From Saccharothrix syringae (GTDB lineage Bacteria; Actinomycetota; Actinomycetes; Mycobacteriales; Pseudonocardiaceae), in the NCBI RefSeq assembly GCF_009498035.1, contig NZ_CP034550.1, forward strand, positions 1,364,001-1,428,000: DNA of 64,000 bases. The letters run 5' to 3'. The position numbers and the translations under genes are program-made. The notes below the pieces were generated by a model. The model had not been told where the DNA came from, did no database searches, and worked only from the letters and a program-made list of their open reading frames with translations. Shown here one piece after another: positions 34,907 to 44,156 of the stretch (its first letter is position 1; each line of letters begins with the position of its first letter).

Positions 34907-37900
34907 GTGGCGGCGAGGGGCGAGGCGCAGGCGGACGTCGAGGTGAGCACGCTGGTCGTGCCCGCCTGGCGGCTGCGTTGGCGGGCACCGGAGCTGGCGC
35001 TGGTGCTGGGCGAGCGCGCGGTCGCGCTCGCCTCCGCCCGCCGTGACGAGGTCGACCGGTTGCGCGCGGAGGCCCTGGTGGTCTTCGCGAGCAACCGCAT
35101 GGGGCGGGGCGTCCGGACCGCGGACCGGGCGCTCGACGCGCTCAAGGCGGCCGAGGCCGAGGGCGAGCGGGAGACCGCCTGGCGCCTCCGCGTCGAACTG
35201 GCCGACAGCGCCAGGTCGGTGGGTGCGCCGCTGACGGGCTTCGCGGCCGTCCGCCCGGTCCTGGAGGCGGACGACGTGCCGCCGGGCCTGCGCGCCTCGG
35301 CCCTCGTGCAGGCCAGCGAGTGCCTGGTCTCGGTGGGCCGGGGCACGGCCCTCACCCGGGCCCTGGACGAGGCCGACCACCTCTACCAGGCCGACCCGCT
35401 GCTCGACCACGACATCACGATCCTGCACCGCGGCCTGCTCCGGGCCGCGGTCGCGGGCCAGCACCGCCGCTGGGGCGACCTCGCCGCGGCGATCACCGCC
35501 TGCCGCGAGGGCCTGGCCCTGCTCGACGATCTGGAGGACGCCGAGTCGGACAACGGCCAGGTCCGCGGCCGGCTCACCGTGGAGCTGGTCTGCGCCCTGC
35601 TGGACTCCAACAAGGAGGGCGAGGCGTCGCAGGCGGGCACCCCCCTCCTGGAACGCCCGGTCCGCGCACCCGCCGCGGCCACCACCGGGTGGCTGCGCCT
35701 GGCCCTCGCCACCAGGGTCCACCTGCCCGCGGGTCGCGTCGACCAGGCCCGCGACCTGCTGCGCGACGCGGCGGACAACGCCGAGCGCCACCAGCTCGAC
35801 ACCCTCCAGACCGAGAGCCTGCTGGCGCTGGCCCACGTCCACGAGGTGTCCGGCGACCTCACCGAGGCCCTGCTGAACCTGCGCACCGCGCACGCGGCCG
35901 AGCGCAGGCGCGCCAGGGCCGTCTACGCGGTGCGCGCCAGGCTCGCCGCCGAGTTCTCCGGCGTCCACCGCCAGCCCGCCGGCAGCCTGCACGACCAACT
36001 GGCCGCCCTGCTCAGCGCGGGTGACCCGACCTTCCCGCCCGCCGCCGACCCCGGCCTGGCACCCGACGTCAAGCAGCAGCTGCGCCAGTGGCGACCGGTG
36101 CAGGTCCACCGCAACGAGGGCCTGCGCGTCAAGCGCTCCCGCCGCGCGGCCGAGGACATGACGGTCGAGGGCATCTCGGCGGCCAGGGCCCACGCCGCCG
36201 ACCGCTGGCGGTTGGTGCACCCCTTCGGTGAGCAGGGAGGACAGGGCGGCCACGACGAACAGCGCAGCCTGGGCGAGCGGCCCGCCCCGACCGAGCAGCC
36301 GAGCCAGGGTGGGCAGCCGAGCCAGGGTGGGCAGCCGAGCCAGGGTGGGCAGCCGAGCCAGGGTGGGCAGCCCGCCCTGACCGAGCAGCCCGCCCTGACC
36401 GAGCAGCGTGGTCTGACCGAGCAGCGTGGCTTGACCGAACAGCGCGACCAGGGCGGGCAGCACAACCAAGGTGGGCAGCCCGGCAAGGATGGGCAGTCCA
36501 ACCCGGGGGAGCAGGCCAGCCCGGGTGAGCAGGCAGCGGACACCCCGAAGCCCACCGGTCGCCGTCGAGCCCCGGAGCCGGACTCGTTGTCGCTGCCTCT
36601 GTCACGGCCCCTGCCGCAGCCCCTGTCCCAACCCCTGTCTCAGCCCTTGCCGCAGCCGTGGTTGGCGGCTCAGCCGCGTCCGGAGGTGTCGGAGCCGCCG
36701 CCGGTCGCCCAGGGACGCCCGGAACACGCCAGAACCAGCGAAGCGAAACCAACCGCCCTCTCCCGTCCCCCCACCCCTCCAGGCGGCTTGGACCTCCACT
36801 CCGGTACCGCCCCCACCCCCTCGCTCGGCGTCGTCCCCACCGGCCCCGTTCCCTCCCCGGCCCCGGCGACCACGCCGCCCCCCGCGCAGGCCCCCGCACA
36901 CACCGCTGCGCCGCCTTCTGCGCCACCTGCCGTCACGCCACCTGCCGCGCCGCCGGGCTTCGCGTCGCCCCCTGTGGCGCCCCCGAGCCCAGTGCGAGGG
37001 CCTGCGCAGGGACCGACTCCGGACAACCCGATCTCGGGGAACCCGTCGGCACCTCCCGCGCCGACCAGCGGGCCCACCGACTTCGACCTGCCGCCGGCCC
37101 TGGGAGGTGCGGCCCCGACCGCCTTCGGGACCCCGACTACCCCGGCCGTGCCGGGGAGAGCCGGTGCCCACGACAGCCCTGCCGGCGCAGACCCGGCCGA
37201 AACCGCGATCACCGGGGCCGCGATCACCGAGGCCGCAACTGCCGAGACCGCGACCGCCGAAACCGCCTCCGGTTCAACCGCCAAGGCGAGCGGGGAGCGC
37301 ACCGTCCCCGCCGCTGGGTTGATCGCGGCTGCCGGAGCGGTGCGCAGCGGGCGGCGACGGGCGGCCAGGGAGGCGGCTGAGGAGGAAGCCGAGAGGTCAC
37401 CCGGTGAGCCGGCGGGCGAGTCCAGCGTGCTGGACAGCCTGAAGGCCGCCGGGTTGCTCCACTCCCCGCGAGCCGGAGGACGGCGGCGGGCTCCGGAGGC
37501 TGAGGAGCCCGTCCCGGACGCGCCGGTCGTTCCGGTGCCGGAAGCCCCTGGCGGGTCGACTGACGAGCCGGTGATCACTGTCGAGCCGAAGGCCGTCGAG
37601 CCGAAGGCCGTCGAGCCGGAAGCCGTCCAGGCGGAAGTCGTCGAAACGGAAGTCGCCGTTGATCAGGTGCAGTGGCGCGTTGAAGCACCTGCGCGGTTCC
37701 GAACCGACGAACCGGTTGACACGGCGGTTGACATGCCGGTTGACATGCCGGTTGACATGTTCGACTCGCCCACCATGGTTCAACCCGTCGTTCGGGATGA
37801 TGTCCCGCCTGTTGGGCTCGGCGCGGCATTTGTGAAGGGGCCCCTGATCCCCACCGCGCGGACGCCCGAACCACCCGATTTCACCTCGGTCGCGCCTCTG

Positions 37901-38989
37901 TTCCCGATCGAGGACGTGGACGGCGGGACGCGGCCCGCCGAGGTCGAGTCCGACAACCCCGACAACGAGCCCGCCACCGAGACCAGTACCGAGATCGGCG
38001 CCCGGACCGAGATCATGCCGTTGATCAAGGTGGAGCCGGAGGACGTGCCCCGGCGCCCCGTGTTCGACGAGCCGAGGCCCGCGCCCGAACCCGCGCCCGA
38101 ACCTCCGCCCGCGTACGAACCCGCTTCCGCGTACGAACCCGCTTCCGCGTACGAACCCGCTTCCGCGTACGAGCCTGCCTCGGGGTACGAATCTGCCTCC
38201 GGGTACGAGCCCGCGCCGGAACCCGCGCCGGTTCTCGAACCCGAACCTCGCCCCGAAGCTGTTTCGGAGCCCATCGCAGAGCCCATCGCGGAGCCCGCTC
38301 CGGAGCCCACCCCTGCGCCCCCGGCGTCCTCGACCCCGGTGCCCACCACCCCGGAACCCGACCCGGCTCCGCCGACGCCGAGCAACCCGGTCCCTTCCAG
38401 CGGCCTCACCGGCCCGTCCGGCCTCACCGGCTCCACGAGCTTCCTCGGCGCCGCCGACGTCGAGGACGACGCCCCTGAGCAGCCGTTCGTCCGGGCCGTC
38501 GTGGTCGGGGGCAGGACCATCGACCTCCCGGCGGTCGTCGAACCCGCCTCGCCCACCGAGCCGCCGAGCACCACCCGCGCCTCGCGTCGCCCGAAGAGCG
38601 ACCTCAGCCTCGCCGAACTGCTCGCCGAAGCCCTGGTCGCCTACGAGGACGCCCGCCGGCAGGACGAGGCGTCCTACCGGTCGGACCACGACGCCCCGGC
38701 CGACCACCTCGACCAGGCCGCCTACGCCGACCGGCCCGCCCGCACGGACCAGGCCGCCCACACCGACCAAGCCGCCCACACCGACCAGGCCGCCCACACC
38801 GACCGGCCCGCCCCGCCCCAGGACGACCAGCCGACCCGAACCCCACAGGTCGCGCAGGTCGCCCCGGGCGACGACGACACCGTGCCGATCACCCCCGTGG
38901 CACCGACCGCCCCGGACAACGAGACCACCGCGCCCATCCGGCGCGTGGACCCGCCCCGCTTCGACACCTGGACGCTTCCCGAATCTTGA
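34907..38989 (+). CDS. Giant TPR-like protein with long repetitive disordered region
   Basis: 1360 residues from GTG at 34907. Residues 1-about 385 are helical repeats of TPR/SNAP character (PELALVLGERAVALASARRDEVDRLRAEALV, RGVRTADRALDALKAAEAEGE, ALTRALDEADHLYQADPLL, ARDLLRDAADNAERHQL). The rest is low complexity with in-frame tandem repeats: PSQGGQ x4 (465-488), LTEQ units, PLPQPLSQ units, AVEPK/AVEPE, VDMP x3-4 (37715-37762), AYEPAS x4-6 (38111-38218) and AHTDQA x3 (38756-38809). Short ordered islands (SVLDSLKAAGLLHSPRAGGRRRAPE, SDLSLAELLAEALVAYED) may be binding motifs. No signal peptide or TM. Function unknown; the TPR part suggests a protein-interaction scaffold. It is inserted between ettA and gdh. 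Confidence 0.8.
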   Translation: MAARGEAQADVEVSTLVVPAWRLRWRAPELALVLGERAVALASARRDEVDRLRAEALVVFASNRMGRGVRTADRALDALKAAEAEGERETAWRLRVELADSARSVGAPLTGFAAVRPVLEADDVPPGLRASALVQASECLVSVGRGTALTRALDEADHLYQADPLLDHDITILHRGLLRAAVAGQHRRWGDLAAAITACREGLALLDDLEDAESDNGQVRGRLTVELVCALLDSNKEGEASQAGTPLLERPVRAPAAATTGWLRLALATRVHLPAGRVDQARDLLRDAADNAERHQLDTLQTESLLALAHVHEVSGDLTEALLNLRTAHAAERRRARAVYAVRARLAAEFSGVHRQPAGSLHDQLAALLSAGDPTFPPAADPGLAPDVKQQLRQWRPVQVHRNEGLRVKRSRRAAEDMTVEGISAARAHAADRWRLVHPFGEQGGQGGHDEQRSLGERPAPTEQPSQGGQPSQGGQPSQGGQPSQGGQPALTEQPALTEQRGLTEQRGLTEQRDQGGQHNQGGQPGKDGQSNPGEQASPGEQAADTPKPTGRRRAPEPDSLSLPLSRPLPQPLSQPLSQPLPQPWLAAQPRPEVSEPPPVAQGRPEHARTSEAKPTALSRPPTPPGGLDLHSGTAPTPSLGVVPTGPVPSPAPATTPPPAQAPAHTAAPPSAPPAVTPPAAPPGFASPPVAPPSPVRGPAQGPTPDNPISGNPSAPPAPTSGPTDFDLPPALGGAAPTAFGTPTTPAVPGRAGAHDSPAGADPAETAITGAAITEAATAETATAETASGSTAKASGERTVPAAGLIAAAGAVRSGRRRAAREAAEEEAERSPGEPAGESSVLDSLKAAGLLHSPRAGGRRRAPEAEEPVPDAPVVPVPEAPGGSTDEPVITVEPKAVEPKAVEPEAVQAEVVETEVAVDQVQWRVEAPARFRTDEPVDTAVDMPVDMPVDMFDSPTMVQPVVRDDVPPVGLGAAFVKGPLIPTARTPEPPDFTSVAPLFPIEDVDGGTRPAEVESDNPDNEPATETSTEIGARTEIMPLIKVEPEDVPRRPVFDEPRPAPEPAPEPPPAYEPASAYEPASAYEPASAYEPASGYESASGYEPAPEPAPVLEPEPRPEAVSEPIAEPIAEPAPEPTPAPPASSTPVPTTPEPDPAPPTPSNPVPSSGLTGPSGLTGSTSFLGAADVEDDAPEQPFVRAVVVGGRTIDLPAVVEPASPTEPPSTTRASRRPKSDLSLAELLAEALVAYEDARRQDEASYRSDHDAPADHLDQAAYADRPARTDQAAHTDQAAHTDQAAHTDRPAPPQDDQPTRTPQVAQVAPGDDDTVPITPVAPTAPDNETTAPIRRVDPPRFDTWTLPES

Positions 38990-39012
38990 AATGATTTGAG
39001 GTTCTAATAAGG

Positions 39013-39038
39013 TTTCCCGCGGGTAACAAAGCGGGAAA
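39013..39038. terminator. Hairpin after the giant TPR gene
   Basis: TTTCCCGC (39013-39020) pairs with GCGGGAAA (39031-39038) around a 10-nt loop, 24 nt past the stop codon. No T-run follows. Confidence 0.5.
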
Positions 39039-39144
39039 TACATCCGTGCCGTGGTGAATTCGCCACTTTGCGTCAAGTGGTTCGATTCAGTTGACGGGTT
39101 GAGCCGAACGGGTTCGCGCGCATGTGATTAAGTGGTGTGCGGAC

Positions 39145-39171
39145 CCGGTACACAGAGGTACCGGATAGCGT
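39145..39171 (+). promoter_or_regulatory. Inverted repeat and -10 box before gdh
   Basis: CCGGTAC (39145-39151) and GTACCGG (39158-39164) form a perfect inverted repeat with a 6-nt spacer, ending 1 nt before TAGCGT (39166-39171), a plausible -10 box 14 nt before the start codon. A repressor binding here would block the promoter. Confidence 0.5.
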
Positions 39172-39185
39172 GGAGCCGCCTGAAC

Positions 39186-42100
39186 ATGACCTCGACTGGA
39201 GTCCCGTCCCGATCCGAGCACGCCACCGGCAACGGCGCCGTGGCCCGCGTCGCCAGCCCCGAGCAGGCGCGTGACGAGCTGATCGAGCGGGCCGCCGCCA
39301 ACGCCCCCGAGCTCTCCGACCTGATCCGCCTGTACTACCGGCACGTCCCGGCCGAGGAGGTCATCGACGACGACCCGGTGGACCTGGTGGGCGCGGTGCG
39401 CTCGAACTTCCAGCTCGCCGAGACCCGGGTGCCGGGTCGCCCGGTGGTGCGGATCCTCAACCCGACACGCGCGCACGACGGCTGGGCCTGCCCGGCCACG
39501 GTCGTGCAGGTGATCACCGACGACATGCCGTACCTGGTCGACTCGGTGGCCTCCGAGCTGACCCGCGGCGGCGTGCAGGTGCAGCGCGTGGTTCACCCGA
39601 TCGTGGTGGTGCGCCGGGACCTGGTGACGGGCGCGCTCGGGGAGGTCCTGCCCACGGCGGACCCGGCCGAGCCGCCGTCCGACGCGATCGCCGAGTCGTG
39701 GATGCACATCGAGGTCGACCTGCTCACCGACCCGCACCGGGCCCGTGAGCTGGAGACCAGGCTGCACACCGTGCTCAACGACGTCCGCGAGGTCGTCGAG
39801 GACACCGGCAAGATGACCGGCACCGCGCTGTCGCTGGCCGACGAGCTGGAGGCGTCACCGCCGCCGCTGCCCCGGCACGAGGTGTCCGACGGCGCGAGAC
39901 TGCTGCGCTGGCTCGCCGCCGACCACTTCACCTTCCTCGGCTACCGCCGCTACGAGCTGGTCCGCGACGACCCGGCCACGGCCGGCGAGCCCGCCCTGCG
40001 CGCGGTCCTGGCCAGCGGGCTGGGCGTGCTCAGACAGGACAGCCTCGCGGCGCGCAGCCTGACCGCGGGTCCCGACGCGGGCGCCCAGGCGCTGTCCCCG
40101 GAGCTGCTGGTGCTCACCCAGGCCAGCGCCCAGTCCAGCGTCCACCGCTCGGTCTACCCGTACTACGTGGGCGTGAAGACCTTCGACGCCGACGGCAACG
40201 TGACCGGCGAGCACCGCTTCCTCGGCGTCTTCTCCACCACGGCCCTGCACGAGGACGTGCTGGACATCCCGGCCGTCGAGCGCCGGGTGCGCGACGTGAT
40301 CCACCGCGCGGGCTTCCCGCTGCACTCCTACTCGGGCCAGCAGATGCTGGAGGTGATCCAGAACTACCCGCGCACCGAGCTGTTCTCGGTCGACCCGGAC
40401 ACGCTGTACCAGACCGTGACGGGCGTGATCGCGCTGGCCGAGCGCCGCCGCCTGCGCCTGTTCCTGCGCCGCGACCCGTACGGCCGCTTCTTCTCCTGCC
40501 TGGTCTACCTGCCGCGCGACCGCTACACCACGACCTCGCGGCTGGCCATGCAGGAGGTGCTGATCGACCAGCTCGGCGGCGTGAACCTGGAGTACAGCGC
40601 GCGCGTCGGCGAGTCCGCGCTGGCCCGCGTGCACTTCACCGTGCACACCGAGCCGCAGCGGCAGGTCGAGCCCGACACCGGCCACATCCAGCAGCTGCTG
40701 GCCGAGGCCGTGCGCTCGTGGGACGACCGCATGGTCGAGGCGGTGCTGGAGCAGGGCCACGGCCTGGGCGCCGAGTCGTCCTCCGAGCAGGGGCAGCGCA
40801 TCGCCGCGGCGTTCCCCGAGGCGTACAAGGAGGACTTCGCCGCGGCCGAGGGCCTGGCGGACTACCGGCGCATCGAGGCGCTCAAGCCCGGTGACCTGGA
40901 CATGGTCTTCTACGTGCCGCGCGACGCCGAGGCGGGCGAGCGCCGCTTCAAGCTGTTCCTGGCCGGCGGCCGGATCACCCTGTCGGACGTGCTGCCGATG
41001 CTCCAGCGCATGGGCGTGGTCGTGGCCGACGAGCGCCCGTACGAGCTGGTCCGCGACGACGGCACCGAGTGCTGGATCTACGACTTCGGCCTGCGCATCG
41101 ACCAGGCGACCCTGGACAAGCTGTCGCAGGAGGACGCGGAGGCCGTCCGCACCCGCTTCCAGGACGCGTTCGCCGCGATGTGGCGCGACGAGGCCGAGGT
41201 GGACGGCTTCAACACGCTGGTGCTGCGGGCGGGCCTGACCTGGCAGCAGGCGGCGATGCTGCGCGCCTACGCCAAGTACCTGCGGCAGGCGGGCACCCCC
41301 TACAGCCAGGACTACATCGAGGACGCCGTGCTCGGGCACACCGAGGTCGCCACGGCCCTGGTGCGGCTGTTCGAGGCCCGGTTCGACCCCAGCCTGGACG
41401 ACGCCCGGCGCGAAGGCCGCACCGAGCAGCTGGCCGGTGAGATCACCGCCCTGATCGACGACGTGACCAGCCTGGACGCGGACCGCATCCTGCGCAGCCT
41501 GCTCACCCTCGTGCAGGCGACCCTGCGCACGAACTACTTCGTCCGCGACGCCGACGGCAACCCCCGCCCCTACCTGGCGGTCAAGCTCGACCCGCGCGCG
41601 ATCCCGGACCTGCCGCAGCCGCGGCCGCGGTTCGAGATCTTCGTGTACTCGCCGCGCGTGGAGGGCGTGCACCTGCGGTTCGGCCCGGTCGCCCGCGGCG
41701 GGCTGCGCTGGTCCGACCGGCGCGAGGACTTCCGCACCGAGGTCCTGGGCCTGGTCAAGGCGCAGGCGGTGAAGAACGCGGTGATCGTGCCGGTGGGCGC
41801 GAAGGGCGGGTTCGTGGTCAAGCGGCAGCCCGCGCCGACCGGCGACCCGGGCCTGGACCGCGAGGCGTTCCTGGCCGAGGGCATCGCCTGCTACCGCATG
41901 TTCATCTCCGGCCTGCTCGACCTCACCGACAACCTCAGCTCGGGCACGGTCATCCCGGCGCCGCAGGTGGTGCGCCACGACGGCGACGACACCTACCTGG
42001 TGGTCGCGGCCGACAAGGGCACCGCGTCGTTCTCCGACATCGCCAACGACGTGTCGGCCTCCTACGGCTTCTGGCTGGGCGACGCGTTCGCCTCCGGCGG

Positions 42101-44138
42101 CTCGGTGGGCTACGACCACAAGGCCATGGGCATCACCGCCAAGGGCGCGTGGGAGAGCGTGAAGCGGCACTTCCGCGAGCTGGGCGTCGACACCCAGGCC
42201 CAGGAGTTCACCGTGGTCGGCGTCGGCGACATGTCCGGCGACGTGTTCGGCAACGGCATGCTGCTCTCCGAGCACATCCGGCTGGTGGCCGCGTTCGACC
42301 ACCGGCACGTGTTCATCGACCCGAACCCGGTCGCCCAGCTGTCCTACGCCGAGCGCAAGCGCCTGTTCGAGCTGCCGCGCTCCTCGTGGGACGACTACGA
42401 CCGCTCGCTGATCAGCGAGGGCGGCGGCGTGTGGCCGCGCACGGCCAAGTCGATCCCGGTCAGCGAGCAGGCCCGGGTGGCGCTGGGCCTGCCCGAGGGC
42501 GTGACCAAGCTGTCGCCGCCCGAGCTGATGAAGGCGGTCCTGCTCGCCCCGGTCGACCTGCTGTGGAACGGCGGCATCGGCACCTACGTCAAGGCGTCCA
42601 CCGAGTCCCACGCCGAGGTCGGCGACAAGGCCAACGACGCGATCCGCGTCAACGGCGCCGACCTGCGCGCCAAGGTCGTCGGCGAGGGCGGCAACCTGGG
42701 CCTGACCCAGCGGGGCCGCATCGAGTTCGCCCGCGCCGGCGGCAAGGTCAACACCGACGCGCTGGACAACTCGGCGGGCGTGGACTGCTCCGACCACGAG
42801 GTCAACATCAAGATCCTGCTCGACGAGCTGGTCCGCGACGGCCGGCTCGACACCGGGCGGCGCAACGAGCTGCTGGGCCAGATGACCGACGAGGTCGGCG
42901 AGCTGGTGCTGGCCGACAACTACGCGCAGAACTTCGTGCTGGGCGTGTCCCGCGCCCACGCCGCGCCGATGGTGTCGGTGCACGCGCGGCTGGTCGCGGA
43001 CCTGGAGCAGCGGGGCGCGCTCGACCGGGCCCTGGAGGCGCTGCCGTCACCGGCGGAGTTCAAGGCGCTGGAGAAGTCCGGCGAGGGCCTGACCTCGCCG
43101 GAGCTGGCCACGCTGCTCGCGCACGTGAAGCTGGCCCTGAAGGAGGAGGTGCTGGCCAGCGACCTGCCCACGGTCGACGTGCTGGCCCGCAAGCTGCCCG
43201 ACTACTTCCCCAGCGAGCTGCGCGAGCGGTTCACCGACGCGGTCGCCGGGCACCCGCTGTCCCGCGAGATCATCACCACGGTGCTGGTCAACGAGGTCGT
43301 CGACGGCGGCGGCGTGTCCTACGCGTTCCGGCTGGCCGAGGAGACCAGCGCGTCGGCGACCGACGCCGTGCGCGCCTACACCGTGGTCACGGCGGTATAC
43401 GGCCTGCCCGCGCTGTGGCGGGAGATCCAGGCGCTGGACAACGTCATCCCGACCCACGTCCAGGACGCCATGGTGCTGGAGAGCCGCCGCCTGCTGGACC
43501 GGGCGTCCCGCTGGCTGCTGACCAACCGCCCCCAGCCGCTGGCGGTCGGCTCGACCATCAGCCGGTTCGGCCCGGTGGTCGCGGCCCTGGCACCGCGCGT
43601 GCCCGAGCTGCTCAAGGGGCAGGAGGCGCAGTCCTGGGCGGAGCACACCGAACGCCTGGTCGCGCACGGCGTGCCGGAGGACCTGGCGCGGCGGGTGGCG
43701 TCGCTGCTGTTCACCTACGCCCTGCTGGACGTGACCGAGGTGGCGGAGCTGGCCGAGCGCGAGGACGGCGCCACGGCCGGGCGGGAGCGGACGCACGAGG
43801 AGACCGCCGAGCTGTACTTCGCGCTGTCCGAGCACCTGGACATCGACCGGATGCTCAGCTCGGTGTCGAACCTGGAGCGCCTCAACCGCTGGCACTCGCT
43901 GGCGCGCCTGGCGCTGCGCGACGACTTCTACTCGTCGCTGCGGGCGATCACCGTCGACGTGCTGCGGTCCGCGGACCCCGGTGACGGCCCGGACGAGAAG
44001 ATCGCCGCGTGGGAGCAGGCCAACTCGTCCCGGCTGGGCCGGGCGCGGGCCGCGCTGGCGGAGATCAACCGGGTGACCAGGCTGGACCTGGCCACGCTGT
44101 CGGTGGCGGCGCGGCAGGTGCGCAGCATGATCCGCTGA
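39186..44138 (+). CDS. gdh: NAD-specific glutamate dehydrogenase, large type
   Basis: 1650 residues from ATG at 39186 (GGAG about 9 nt upstream; upstream in-frame starts to 39132 lie in the promoter region). This is the large bacterial GDH class (Bac_GDH, about 1600 residues) with N-terminal ACT-like regulatory domains (about 20-700), then the catalytic core: RFGPVARGGLRWSDRREDFRTEVLGLVKAQAVKNAVIVPVGAKGGFVVK (substrate Lys residues), VVAADKGTASFSDIAN and the NAD site VGVGDMSGDVFGNGMLLS. It oxidises glutamate to 2-oxoglutarate and ammonia, feeding the TCA cycle. In mycobacteria this enzyme is controlled by GarA. The ettA-gdh order is conserved there. Confidence 0.96.
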   Translation: MTSTGVPSRSEHATGNGAVARVASPEQARDELIERAAANAPELSDLIRLYYRHVPAEEVIDDDPVDLVGAVRSNFQLAETRVPGRPVVRILNPTRAHDGWACPATVVQVITDDMPYLVDSVASELTRGGVQVQRVVHPIVVVRRDLVTGALGEVLPTADPAEPPSDAIAESWMHIEVDLLTDPHRARELETRLHTVLNDVREVVEDTGKMTGTALSLADELEASPPPLPRHEVSDGARLLRWLAADHFTFLGYRRYELVRDDPATAGEPALRAVLASGLGVLRQDSLAARSLTAGPDAGAQALSPELLVLTQASAQSSVHRSVYPYYVGVKTFDADGNVTGEHRFLGVFSTTALHEDVLDIPAVERRVRDVIHRAGFPLHSYSGQQMLEVIQNYPRTELFSVDPDTLYQTVTGVIALAERRRLRLFLRRDPYGRFFSCLVYLPRDRYTTTSRLAMQEVLIDQLGGVNLEYSARVGESALARVHFTVHTEPQRQVEPDTGHIQQLLAEAVRSWDDRMVEAVLEQGHGLGAESSSEQGQRIAAAFPEAYKEDFAAAEGLADYRRIEALKPGDLDMVFYVPRDAEAGERRFKLFLAGGRITLSDVLPMLQRMGVVVADERPYELVRDDGTECWIYDFGLRIDQATLDKLSQEDAEAVRTRFQDAFAAMWRDEAEVDGFNTLVLRAGLTWQQAAMLRAYAKYLRQAGTPYSQDYIEDAVLGHTEVATALVRLFEARFDPSLDDARREGRTEQLAGEITALIDDVTSLDADRILRSLLTLVQATLRTNYFVRDADGNPRPYLAVKLDPRAIPDLPQPRPRFEIFVYSPRVEGVHLRFGPVARGGLRWSDRREDFRTEVLGLVKAQAVKNAVIVPVGAKGGFVVKRQPAPTGDPGLDREAFLAEGIACYRMFISGLLDLTDNLSSGTVIPAPQVVRHDGDDTYLVVAADKGTASFSDIANDVSASYGFWLGDAFASGGSVGYDHKAMGITAKGAWESVKRHFRELGVDTQAQEFTVVGVGDMSGDVFGNGMLLSEHIRLVAAFDHRHVFIDPNPVAQLSYAERKRLFELPRSSWDDYDRSLISEGGGVWPRTAKSIPVSEQARVALGLPEGVTKLSPPELMKAVLLAPVDLLWNGGIGTYVKASTESHAEVGDKANDAIRVNGADLRAKVVGEGGNLGLTQRGRIEFARAGGKVNTDALDNSAGVDCSDHEVNIKILLDELVRDGRLDTGRRNELLGQMTDEVGELVLADNYAQNFVLGVSRAHAAPMVSVHARLVADLEQRGALDRALEALPSPAEFKALEKSGEGLTSPELATLLAHVKLALKEEVLASDLPTVDVLARKLPDYFPSELRERFTDAVAGHPLSREIITTVLVNEVVDGGGVSYAFRLAEETSASATDAVRAYTVVTAVYGLPALWREIQALDNVIPTHVQDAMVLESRRLLDRASRWLLTNRPQPLAVGSTISRFGPVVAALAPRVPELLKGQEAQSWAEHTERLVAHGVPEDLARRVASLLFTYALLDVTEVAELAEREDGATAGRERTHEETAELYFALSEHLDIDRMLSSVSNLERLNRWHSLARLALRDDFYSSLRAITVDVLRSADPGDGPDEKIAAWEQANSSRLGRARAALAEINRVTRLDLATLSVAARQVRSMIR

Positions 44139-44156
44139 CGCCCGCGCGGGCGCCGG

